Positions 26,737 through 34,390 of a DNA stretch of 42,192 nucleotides are shown here, one piece after another; the stretch's first letter is position 1, and each line of letters starts with the position of its first letter. Origin of the DNA: Acidobacteriota bacterium (GTDB lineage Bacteria > Acidobacteriota > Terriglobia > Bryobacterales > Bryobacteraceae); assembly GCA_025353165.1 (NCBI GenBank), contig JANXRE010000177.1, forward strand, positions 1 to 42,192, read 5' to 3'. The notes under the pieces were generated by a model. The model was not told the DNA's origin. It ran no database searches and saw nothing but the letters and a program-made list of their open reading frames with translations. A program made the translations under genes and the position numbers.

Positions 26737-27382
26737 GTATCCTGCCGACGGCAAGGATAAGAACGATCGCCGCGATTTCTACCCCGTAGGCAACGTATTG
26801 CGGCGGATGAAGTCGCGCCACGACGAACGGATCCGTGATCATCATCTCACCCCCCACCTTGCCGAGAATCGCCGCGCCCAGATAGACCGTGACCGGATAA
26901 CGATCCATCAAAATCGCGATCAGATTGCTGGAGAAGACGACGAACGGGATACTCAGGCCCAAACCAAAAATGATGAGAGGAACGCTGCCGTGCGAAGCGC
27001 CGGCGATGGCCAGCACGTTGTCCGTGGACATCGTGATGTCGGCCACTACGATGAACCAGATGGCCTGAAGGAAGTGACGTGGAGCGGCGGCTTCAGGCGG
27101 GGGCGAACTGGCATCGGCGATCACCTTCACCGCAATCCAGACCACCAGCGCTCCGCCCACCAGCTTGATGAATTCGACGCCGAGAAGCCGCGCCGCGAGG
27201 ATGGTAATGCCGACCCTCAGGATCACGGCGGCGGCGGCGCCGAAAATGGTGCCGATCCTCCGCTCGCGCTGGGACAGCGGACGAACGGCCATCGCGATGA
27301 CCAGCGCGTTATCGCCCGCCAGCAGCAGATCGATCAGGATGATCGACAGGCCGTCCAGCACGAACCTGGGGATGTGCGGCAT
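26702..27382 (-). CDS. TerC family integral membrane protein
   Basis: A 226-residue protein with about seven membrane helices. The family motifs are present: LLAGDNALVIAMAVR (acidic residues in the first helices) and DITMSTDNVLAIAGASHG. TerC proteins are linked to tellurite resistance and to Mn2+ export and metal loading of secreted enzymes. The pattern resembles the YjbE/YkoY subgroup. The start is 7 bp after the beta-CASP gene on the same strand, suggesting co-transcription. No metal riboswitch was seen ahead of the pair. Confidence 0.88.
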   Translation of the reverse strand: MPHIPRFVLDGLSIILIDLLLAGDNALVIAMAVRPLSQRERRIGTIFGAAAAVILRVGITILAARLLGVEFIKLVGGALVVWIAVKVIADASSPPPEAAAPRHFLQAIWFIVVADITMSTDNVLAIAGASHGSVPLIIFGLGLSIPFVVFSSNLIAILMDRYPVTVYLGAAILGKVGGEMMITDPFVVARLHPPQYVAYGVEIAAIVLILAVGRILTARRDPYSSG

Positions 27383-27389
27383 CTGGATC

Positions 27390-28808
27390 CTAGCTCAACG
27401 TGAAGGTATCGCCGCGCGAAGGAATCGTAACCTCGATTTGGTAGGATTCCGCGATGACTTTCGCGAGCGCCTGCTGCTGCTTCGGTTCGCCGTGCACCAG
27501 GAAGACGCGTTTCAACCCGGAGTTCGCCATGGGCTTCATCCAGGCGATCAGTTCACGCTGGTCGGCGTGTCCGCTGAGCTCGTTTATTTTCGCGACCTCG
27601 GCGCGCAAGCGATACGGCTCGCCGAAGATGTTCACTTCCTGCTGCTTCTCGACAATTTTCCGGCCGAGCGTATTCTCCGCCTGGAATCCGGTGATGAGCA
27701 CCGTGTTCCGCGAGTCTCCGATGTTGTTGCGCAGGTGGTGCAGAATGCGGCCGCCTTCGCACATTCCGGATGCGGAGATAATCATGCACGGTCCACGCAG
27801 GTCGTTGAGCGCCTTCGATTCGTTAACTTCGCGAATGTAGCGAAGCCGCTTGAAACCGAACGGGTCCTCGCCGTGGTCGAGAAAAGCCTGTGTCTCTTTG
27901 TCGAACAATTCCTTGTGCTTCCGGAACACGTCGGTGACGTTCACCGCGAGCGGGCTGTCCACGAACACCGGGATGCTGGGGATGCGGCCTTCGTTGGCGA
28001 GCTCGTGCAGAAGCAGGACGATCTGCTGCGTGCGGCCGACGGCGAAGGACGGGACGATGATCTTGCCGCCGCGCGCCGCGGTTCGCGTCAAGATATCGGC
28101 GAATTTCTGCTTGACGCTGCCCAGGTCCTGATGCAGGCGGTCGCCGTAGGTCGATTCCATGACCAGGTAATCGACCGGCGGGAGGGGCTCGGGGTCGCGA
28201 ATGATCGGCAGCCCGGGACGGCCGACATCGCCCGAAAATCCGAGGCGGATTGGCTTCGTTCCGTCTTTCGCCTCCAGCACCATCGACGTCGACCCTAGCA
28301 TGTGCCCCGCATCCACGCTGCTGTAGGACAGGCCCGGCCCGATCTGGGTCGGCGTATGCATCGGCGTTGGGCGGAACAGGCGGCACGCCTTCTCCGCGTC
28401 CTCGGCGGTGTACAGCGGCTCCACCTCTTCCGGCTCGACGGATTCATCTAACAGACGGCGCCGGTTGTACCGCTTGTTGAGATACTGCGCGTCCATTTCC
28501 TGCAGATGGGCCGAATCGGCCAGCATGGGGACGCATAGGTCGGCGGTGGCGGCGGTCGAGTAAATAGGCCCCTGGTATCCGTTCTTGACCAGAGTGGGAA
28601 GATTTCCGCTGTGATCGATGTGCGCGTGCGACAGCAGGACGGCGGCAATCGACGAAGCGGGGAACGGGAAATGACTGTTGCGTTCCTTGGCCTCCTTGCG
28701 CCGGCCCTGGTACTGGCCGCAATCGAGCAGGTAGCGGTGTCCGTCGACCGCGACCTCGTGCATGGAGCCGGTTACCGTTTGGGCCGCGCCCCAGAATGTA
28801 ATTTTCAT
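27390..28808 (-). CDS. Metallo-beta-lactamase/beta-CASP RNA-processing-type hydrolase
   Basis: A 472-residue soluble protein of the beta-CASP family, an MBL fold with a nested CASP domain as in bacterial YSH1/RNase-like proteins. The zinc motif LLSHAHIDHSGNLP is at about 57-70. The next MBL ligands lie in SVDAGHMLGSTSMV and SGDVGRPGLPI. The beta-CASP block holds VPSFAVGRTQQIV, then MIISASGMCEGGRI and the C-terminal ELSGHADQRELI and VFLVHGEP His motifs. Such proteins cleave RNA, though members annotated as exonucleases are mostly uncharacterised. The start at 28808 is 24 bp from the divergent peptidase start; the frame is open further up but through that gene. Confidence 0.88.
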   Translation of the reverse strand: MKITFWGAAQTVTGSMHEVAVDGHRYLLDCGQYQGRRKEAKERNSHFPFPASSIAAVLLSHAHIDHSGNLPTLVKNGYQGPIYSTAATADLCVPMLADSAHLQEMDAQYLNKRYNRRRLLDESVEPEEVEPLYTAEDAEKACRLFRPTPMHTPTQIGPGLSYSSVDAGHMLGSTSMVLEAKDGTKPIRLGFSGDVGRPGLPIIRDPEPLPPVDYLVMESTYGDRLHQDLGSVKQKFADILTRTAARGGKIIVPSFAVGRTQQIVLLLHELANEGRIPSIPVFVDSPLAVNVTDVFRKHKELFDKETQAFLDHGEDPFGFKRLRYIREVNESKALNDLRGPCMIISASGMCEGGRILHHLRNNIGDSRNTVLITGFQAENTLGRKIVEKQQEVNIFGEPYRLRAEVAKINELSGHADQRELIAWMKPMANSGLKRVFLVHGEPKQQQALAKVIAESYQIEVTIPSRGDTFTLS

Positions 28809-28832
28809 GTAGACGTTGATATTGTATCTAGG

Positions 28833-30995
28833 ATGACCCGCCGCACTGTTTTGCTCATTCCCTTCCTCTGTTCCGCATTGCTTGCGCAGAAGAAGCCCGT
28901 CACGTTGGACGCCGTTTTTTCTTCGGGACGCGAAGGCCGCGCCGACATGGGGCAGATCCTCTGGACGCCCGATGGCAAGTCTTTCTTGTACACCCAGGCG
29001 GGAAAAGCGCACCTGTATGACGTCGCGTCGAAGAAGTCGCGCGAGTTGTTCTCGATCGGCGCGTTCTCGAACTTCGCGGCCAAGACACCACCAGCCACGC
29101 GCTTCTCCTGGGAAAACCGCGGAGTGCGCGATCAGAACATGCAATGGACGCCGGACGGCAAAGCGGTTCTGGTTTCATCCAAAGGCGATCTGTTCCTGTG
29201 GCGGGTCGACTCCGGCGGTTTCGAGCAACTGACCGCGACCGCCGTGGCGGAGCGCGATCCGAAACTGTCGCCCGACGGCACGCGCGTCGCGTTTCGCCGC
29301 GAGCACGACCTGTACGTGCTCAATCTCAAAACCAGGAAGGAGATCCGCCTCACTTCCAACGGCTCCGAGACGTGGTTCAACGGCGAACTCGACTGGGTGT
29401 ACCCGGAGGAACTGGCTCTCGATACAGCCTACTGGTGGTCGCCGGATTCGACGCGTATCGCGTACCTGCAATTCGACGTGAGCCACGAGCCCCGCTATCC
29501 GCACGCGGATCTGCTCGGCAAAAAGGCGGTGTACGAGCCGGAGAGGTATCCGCAGGCGGGCGATCCGAACGCCGATGTGCGGCTGGGCGTCATTCCCGCG
29601 ACGGGCGGATTGACCAAGTGGATGGACGCGGGCCACACGGAGGATCAGTACCTGATCGCGCGCGTTTACTGGGCGCGGGACAGCAAGCGCCTGATCGTGC
29701 AGCGGCCGAACCGCGTGCAGAACCGGCTCGACGTACTGTCCCTTGACGCCGGGACGGGCGAGGCGTCGGTGCTGCTGCGCGAAACAGATCCGCATTGGAT
29801 CAACCTCGACGACGATTTCCGGCTGTTGAAGGATGGCGAGCGATTCCTCTGGTCGAGCGAGCGGGATGGCAACCGTCACCTTTGGATGTACCCGTTGCGC
29901 GGCGGCGAGCCGGTGCGTCTGACCAGCGGAGATTGGGAGGTGAAGGGCGTCGTCGGCCTGGATGAAGCCAAAGGCCTCGTGTATTACATGTCGGGCGAGC
30001 CGAGCCCGATCGAATCTCAACTGTATAGCGTCCGGATGGATGGAACCGGCAAGCAACGAATCACGACGCAGCCGGGCTCGCACACGGTCTCGATGTCTCC
30101 CGGGGGCGACGTGTACGTGGATCACCACTCGAGTCTCGAATCGCCGCCCAGGCGCACGTTGAACAGCAGCGACGGAAAAGAGATCGCCGTTCTCGTGGAA
30201 GCGGACAAGAAGCCGCTCGACGAGTATGACATTCTGCCTTCCGAGATCTTCAAGGTGAAGGCCGCCGACGGGAAGACGGACATGTACGCACGCCTGATCC
30301 GTCCGGCCGGCTTTGATGCGAAGAAGAAGTATCCGGTGATCGTTGATGTCTATGGGGGGCCGGGTGTGCAGGCCCTTCACAATGCCTGGGTGGGTCTAAG
30401 TACGGACCAGGTGTACGCACACAAGGGTTTCGTGATCTGGCAGGTGGACAATCGGGGATCGAAAGGCCGCGGCCACGCGTATGAAACGCCGATCTATCAC
30501 AAGATGGGCGTGACGGAACTCGCAGATCAGAAGGCGGCGCTGCAGCAATTAATCGCGATGGGCTTCGTGGATCCGGCGCGGGTGGGAGTGAACGGGTGGA
30601 GCTATGGCGGCTTCATGACGCTGAACTGCATGCTAAACGCGGCGGATGTGTTCCATGCGGGTATCGCAGGCGCTCCGGTGACGAATTTCGCGAACTACGA
30701 CAGCATTTACACGGAACGATACATGGGCCTGCCGGCCGACGACGCGGACGGGTATGCTTTGACGGACTTAACGAAATCGGCCAGCCGCCTCAAGGGCAAG
30801 CTGATGCTGGTGCACAACATCGACGACGACAACGTCCTGTTCCAGAACACCATGCAGATGATGAACGCCCTGCAGAGCGCGGGCAAGCAATTCGAGTTCA
30901 TGTTGTATCCGCAGAAGAGCCACGGAGTCGGCGGTCCGGCGCGCCGGCAAATGACGGAGGCGATGGTGGCGTTCTTCGAGCGGGAGCTGAAGTAG
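28833..30995 (+). CDS. Exported S9 peptidase (dipeptidyl peptidase IV-like)
   Basis: A 720-residue serine peptidase with a signal peptide (MTRRTVLLIPFLCSALLAQ). The N-terminal beta-propeller (about 30-480) has repeated WSPDSTRIAYL-like motifs, and includes DWVYPEELALDTAYWWSPDS, the EE pair that binds the substrate amino terminus in DPP IV. The alpha/beta-hydrolase domain has Ser590 in GWSYGGF, Asp665 in HNIDDDNVLF and His697 in KSHGVGG. These enzymes release N-terminal dipeptides, often after Pro. The codons upstream of 28833 belong to the divergent gene, so the ATG at 28833 was chosen. Confidence 0.93.
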   Translation: MTRRTVLLIPFLCSALLAQKKPVTLDAVFSSGREGRADMGQILWTPDGKSFLYTQAGKAHLYDVASKKSRELFSIGAFSNFAAKTPPATRFSWENRGVRDQNMQWTPDGKAVLVSSKGDLFLWRVDSGGFEQLTATAVAERDPKLSPDGTRVAFRREHDLYVLNLKTRKEIRLTSNGSETWFNGELDWVYPEELALDTAYWWSPDSTRIAYLQFDVSHEPRYPHADLLGKKAVYEPERYPQAGDPNADVRLGVIPATGGLTKWMDAGHTEDQYLIARVYWARDSKRLIVQRPNRVQNRLDVLSLDAGTGEASVLLRETDPHWINLDDDFRLLKDGERFLWSSERDGNRHLWMYPLRGGEPVRLTSGDWEVKGVVGLDEAKGLVYYMSGEPSPIESQLYSVRMDGTGKQRITTQPGSHTVSMSPGGDVYVDHHSSLESPPRRTLNSSDGKEIAVLVEADKKPLDEYDILPSEIFKVKAADGKTDMYARLIRPAGFDAKKKYPVIVDVYGGPGVQALHNAWVGLSTDQVYAHKGFVIWQVDNRGSKGRGHAYETPIYHKMGVTELADQKAALQQLIAMGFVDPARVGVNGWSYGGFMTLNCMLNAADVFHAGIAGAPVTNFANYDSIYTERYMGLPADDADGYALTDLTKSASRLKGKLMLVHNIDDDNVLFQNTMQMMNALQSAGKQFEFMLYPQKSHGVGGPARRQMTEAMVAFFERELK

Positions 30996-30996
30996 C

Positions 30997-31735
30997 TCAC
31001 GCGCCGATGGCCTTCAGTTGCCGGTAGAACGGATCGGCAATCAGACCGGCTGGACTGTGAGGGACGTCCCACGTCACGGCCATTCTCTTTGCAACAAGCC
31101 GCCGCGTGAGGGCGGCGGCTTCCGCGTCGGCGAATCGCGGAGCGCCCGCGCTCCAGGCCGTCCCGAGGAAGCTTAACATGTGCAGCTGGACGCCGTCGGT
31201 CCAGAATTCGTCGGCCTGCACAGCGCGCGGGTCGTCGATCTCGCCCGCCGTATAATCGTCCTCTTCACAATCGGAGTGGATAGGCATGACCACGCCCCGG
31301 TTGAAAGCCAGGACGGCGGCCGGGTTTCCTTTGCGCGCCGCCGCCGCAAAGCTCCGATAGTTCAGGCGAATGCCCCTTTTCGAAAGCGCCTGGTGCAGGT
31401 CCGCAATCAAGTCGCGGTTCGCGCACTTGCTCGGCTGGATTCCCGTCAGGCGGTCGTATACGCTGTTCGGCGTTAGGTAGTGTCCCGAGTTCTGGCCGAG
31501 CGTGATGGTAAACCAGCCGGCGCGCACAGAGTGTAGTTGAATCGCGAGCGCCTCGACGTCAAACCCGTCGATCCTGCGGTTCCACTGGTCCGCCGGAAGG
31601 TCTGTACACTCCGCGAGAAAGTGCATGAAAACGCCCCAACGGGCATCCCTCATCCAGTCCGCGCGCGCGCTCGGCCGCATGCAACCGCAAAGCCGCGGCG
31701 GCTAAGGGAACCTGAAGAAAGGCCCGACGCCGCAT
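30997..31735 (-). pseudogene. GH29-like (alpha-L-fucosidase-like) secreted protein, frameshifted and internally deleted
   Basis: The natural start is at 31735 with a twin-Arg-like signal (MRRRAFLQVPLAAAALRLHA). A two-base gain in the CG-dinucleotide run at 31660-31670 then shifts frame before DWMRDARWGVFMHFLAECTD, the GH29 entry motif. The remainder reads SGHYLTPNSVYDRL, then KRGIRLN joined directly to YRSFAAAARKGNPAAVLAFN, followed by DYTAGEIDDP and MLSFLGTAWSAG. In relatives about 60-70 residues with the W-F-D-G nucleophile segment lie at that joint, near 31359. The downstream open frame starting at 31680 is therefore a truncated, probably inactive product. Confidence 0.65.
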
Positions 31736-31750
31736 GTATGGAGGAACCGG

Positions 31751-32749
31751 TTAATGCCGGCCGCCGCCGGAACTGGCCCCGCGCCCGCCTGCATCGCCGC
31801 CGCCGCGAGCGCTGACTGCGCCCGAGGACGTTGAGGAGTTTCCACTGGAAGTCCCCGTGTAGGTAGTCCCGCGCGATCCAACGTTGTACCCCAGATTCGA
31901 ATCGTAGTGCTTCGAGCCGGTGTATTTGCCGCCGCCGGACGTCCGCCCGGTTCCACCGCCGCCGAAGGACGGATAGTAGGCGTACATCACCTGACCCGGG
32001 CTCCAGTAACCGAACCCAAACGGGCTGAAGAACGCTCCGCTCATCGGCACGTAGGTGTACATGCCGTACCAGGGATTGAAATACATCCCTCCCGATAACC
32101 ATGACATGCCGCTGTCGCGAATCGACCGGGCGGAGGCGACGCTCGCCATCGAAAGATAGCTATCGCGATTGGAGGCCCAGCGGTAAAGCTCGTCGCCGGC
32201 CTTCGCCTCGAAGTGCCGCGCCACCAGGACCTGCGAATCGAGGGAGACCATGTGGCCCTTCCGCAGCGTCAAGCTCTCGCGGCCGTCGCCCAAAACAGCC
32301 TCACCCTCGTAGACCCGGAACACGGCAGGATCGGAATCGAAGCGATACAGCCCGTTCCTACGGAATGAAACGGTGCGGCCGTTAAAGGTCGCGCTCATCT
32401 GGCTTTCCTTCGGGAGTTCGGCGACTTCGATTAGCACCGCACCTCCCAACACCTCGAGCCGCGTGTCCGTGAGGCTGCTGGAAACCATGCGGAAGGAACT
32501 GTCCTCGCCCAAGCGCAGGAATGAGGCGTGCGACAGTAGAACCTCCGCGCGTCCGGCCTCCGTTTTCAGGACCTGGTTGTCGTGCACCTGCGGGAACTGG
32601 GTGTACTTGATCTCGAGGGGGTTTCCCTCCAGGAGAACACGGCCCTCAATGTACTGCACAAGGCCCGCCTTGGCCGAAATCACATTCTGGCCGTACGCCG
32701 CCGCCGCTAATCCGAGACCCATCACCACCACTAGGTTCTTCATAGTCAT
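31751..32749 (-). CDS. Secreted FecR-domain-like protein with a Gly-rich tail
   Basis: A 332-residue exported protein. The signal peptide is MTMKNLVVVMGLGLAAAAYGQ (both Met1 and Met3 are possible starts; the second Met is equally plausible). The FecR-like beta domain spans about 30-180 (GRVLLEGNPLEIK, AGRAEVLLSHASFLRLGEDS, RVYEGEAVLGDG). An aromatic stretch then reads FNPWYGMYTYVPMSGAFFSP. The last 60 residues are Gly-, Ser- and Thr-rich low complexity. FecR domains relay signals in siderophore systems, but stand-alone exported versions in acidobacteria have no known partner. The two genes ahead are divergent, with 85 bp between. Confidence 0.75.
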   Translation of the reverse strand: MTMKNLVVVMGLGLAAAAYGQNVISAKAGLVQYIEGRVLLEGNPLEIKYTQFPQVHDNQVLKTEAGRAEVLLSHASFLRLGEDSSFRMVSSSLTDTRLEVLGGAVLIEVAELPKESQMSATFNGRTVSFRRNGLYRFDSDPAVFRVYEGEAVLGDGRESLTLRKGHMVSLDSQVLVARHFEAKAGDELYRWASNRDSYLSMASVASARSIRDSGMSWLSGGMYFNPWYGMYTYVPMSGAFFSPFGFGYWSPGQVMYAYYPSFGGGGTGRTSGGGKYTGSKHYDSNLGYNVGSRGTTYTGTSSGNSSTSSGAVSARGGGDAGGRGASSGGGRH

Positions 32750-32834
32750 GGCCCCCCCTTGGGCTAATAATCCTATGTGTGGTGACGTATGTCAAGCGTT
32801 ACAGGTTGCTACACTAATAAGCGGGGGACGTTCT

Positions 32835-33521
32835 ATGCGAAGGGCGATTGTGCTGCTGACCGCTTTGGCCGTTCTGGCCGCGGCTTCCGGTAAGCAGAAA
32901 CCGAGGCCCCCGGCCAGCAGCGGGGTCGAAAACGACCACGTTGAACTGCAGGCCACCATCCTGCTGGACAAGGACGATATTCGCAACGCGGTCGGCGCCG
33001 AACTGCCGCCGGGGATCGCGGTGGTACAAATCAAAGCCATTCCGAAGGGCGACGACCCGCTCTCCATCGGGCGGGACGATTTCACGTTGGTGTCCCATAG
33101 CGACGGGCAGAGGTCTGGACCGTACTCTCCAGGTCAGATCGCCGGGAAAGACGTCATGGTAATCACCCAACGGACGGTGGATGGCGGGGGAACCTACCGG
33201 CAGAACAACGGACCCACCTGGGGCGGAATGCCCGGAACCATGGGGCGTCCGCGGCAGATGCCCGGCAACGGCGGACTCGGGTCCGCGCCTTCCCAGAACA
33301 CCGAAGCGGAAGCCAAGATCAAGACCGGCGACGCCAGCAAGGGGAAAACCGATCCGCTGTTGGCCACGCTCGAAGCTAAAACCTTGCCCGACAGCGCGGA
33401 GGTCAAGGAGCCCGTCGCCGGACTTCTATTCTTCCCTTTAGAAGGGAAGCAGAAGACGAAAGATCTGGAGTTGATCTACAAGGGTCCGGCGGGCCGTCTG
33501 TATATCCCGTTTAAGCACTGA
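32835..33521 (+). CDS. Secreted protein of unknown function
   Basis: A 228-residue exported protein. The ATG at 32835 was chosen because it gives a signal peptide (MRRAIVLLTALAVLAAASG) and follows the purine-rich GGGGGA. The mature part has a strand-rich domain (ILLDKDDIRNAVGAELPPG, VVQIKAIPKGDDPLSIGRDD), an Arg-Gly-Met-Pro low-complexity middle (about 130-160) and a C-terminal domain with PVAGLLFFPLEGKQKTKDLE and GPAGRLYIPF. That last part looks like the common acidobacterial C-terminal motif of exported proteins. I do not recognise the family. It is divergent from the FecR-like gene. Confidence 0.7.
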   Translation: MRRAIVLLTALAVLAAASGKQKPRPPASSGVENDHVELQATILLDKDDIRNAVGAELPPGIAVVQIKAIPKGDDPLSIGRDDFTLVSHSDGQRSGPYSPGQIAGKDVMVITQRTVDGGGTYRQNNGPTWGGMPGTMGRPRQMPGNGGLGSAPSQNTEAEAKIKTGDASKGKTDPLLATLEAKTLPDSAEVKEPVAGLLFFPLEGKQKTKDLELIYKGPAGRLYIPFKH

Positions 33522-33546
33522 TCGCCTAATTACAACCCTAGCGGGA

Positions 33547-33570
33547 TGAGCCGGCACGGCTGCTCTTTTC
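33547..33570 (+). terminator. Probable intrinsic terminator of the secreted-protein gene
   Basis: A GC-rich hairpin (GAGCCG / CGGCTGCTC with one bulge, loop GCA or so) 25 nt after the stop is followed by TTTTC. The short T tract makes it weaker than the others in the window. Confidence 0.45.
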
Positions 33571-33579
33571 GGCAAGTTA

Positions 33580-33610
33580 GGGGCGGACGAGCCCATGCGC
33601 GTCCGTCCCC
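33580..33610. repeat. Imperfect inverted repeat with GGGGCGGACG arms
   Basis: GGGGCGGACG pairs with CGTCCGTCCCC across a 10-nt spacer, with one bulge. It lies between two converging genes. The arm start resembles the element at 22439, but the match is too short to call a family. Confidence 0.45.
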
Positions 33611-33619
33611 AGGCTTAAT

Positions 33620-33931
33620 TTAGGACGCTGCCACCATCGTCAAGGTGTCGATCTTGATCGTGTCGCCATCCAGGTCGCCGGTGATCGTAACTTTGTGGCC
33701 ATAGTGGCCCTTGACCTTCTCCTGCGATGCCGCATCCAGTTTCAGAACCTTGTCCCCGGAAACGAACACCGCCTCGGCGCCACCCTTGATGCAGCTCTCG
33801 ACGCACTTGGTTGAGGCCGCGGACGCAGTGTTATGCTTGGCGCCACAGTGCGAGTCGGAAATCACGCCGGTCCATTCGCCGGCGAACATTCCAGCCGCGC
33901 ACAACAGAAAAGCAAATCCCAGTTTCTTCAT
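33620..33931 (-). CDS. Small secreted Cys-containing protein
   Basis: A 103-residue exported protein. The start at 33931 is supported by an AGGAGG site at 33944-33939, 7 nt upstream, and by the signal peptide MKKLGFAFLLCAAGMFAG. The mature part has SDSHCGAKHN and STKCVESCIKGGAEAVF, three Cys and two His that could bind a metal or form disulphides, followed by a small beta domain (KLDAASQEKVKGHYGHKVTI, GDLDGDTIKIDTLTM) resembling OB-like acidobacterial DUF5818-type proteins. The family assignment is tentative. Confidence 0.75.
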   Translation of the reverse strand: MKKLGFAFLLCAAGMFAGEWTGVISDSHCGAKHNTASAASTKCVESCIKGGAEAVFVSGDKVLKLDAASQEKVKGHYGHKVTITGDLDGDTIKIDTLTMVAAS

Positions 33932-34074
33932 GTCAATTCCTCCTTTGGAATTACTTGATCCTAAGGATAGCAGGGATACGCGGGCGCCGGGAACAGGGTG
34001 CCGCGACCGGCGCAGCCGGGCAGTCAATCGGCGATGATGAAAGGCTGGGCAAGTACCCGTGGCAGAATGCGGCC

Positions 34075-34295
34075 ATGAACAGTGAACAGGTCAAAGAGAA
34101 ACTGCTTCCATTCACACCCGAGTTGAATGGGTCGCGGAATTCGACCGCTCCCGAAGAATATCATTACTGACGAGGATCCACCTCGAAAATTGGCTGACGG
34201 ATATCCTTGGCGTCAAGGCAGACCTCGCGGACAGAATCATGCTGCGGCCCGAGGTGCTGGAGCGAATGCAACGCGAGTCAATTCTTGCCTTTTAG
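34075..34295 (+). pseudogene. MNT-type nucleotidyltransferase remnant (antitoxin-like)
   Basis: The start MNSEQVKEKLLPFTPEL (34075) is in one frame. About 17 codons on, the second half reads VAEFDRS, then HLENWLTDILGVKADLADRI and MLRPEVLERMQRESILAF to a stop at 34293 in another frame. The pattern EFDR... followed by ILGVKADL and RI...EAI-like ends is that of minimal nucleotidyltransferases, which often act as antitoxins for HEPN toxins. The catalytic GSxxRG...SDxD segment between the halves is deleted, about 25-30 codons. No HEPN partner lies nearby. Confidence 0.6.
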
Positions 34296-34342
34296 TACTC
34301 CGGCTCGGTCAAGAAACATCAGTGCCAATTGGTAGGATTTGC

Positions 34343-34376
34343 GTGGCGCACGCACTCGTGCGTGCGCCACGTCGGA
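34343..34376. repeat. REP-like palindromic repeat, copy 2
   Basis: A perfect 12-bp stem (GTGGCGCACGCA / TGCGTGCGCCAC) with a CTCG loop, followed by GTCGGA. The right arm and flank match copy 1 at 67-85. It lies 15 bp from the 3' end of the FAD-linked oxidase gene. A REP-type element is likely; the number of copies elsewhere in the genome is unknown. Confidence 0.65.
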
Positions 34377-34390
34377 CTGGCACGATTATT

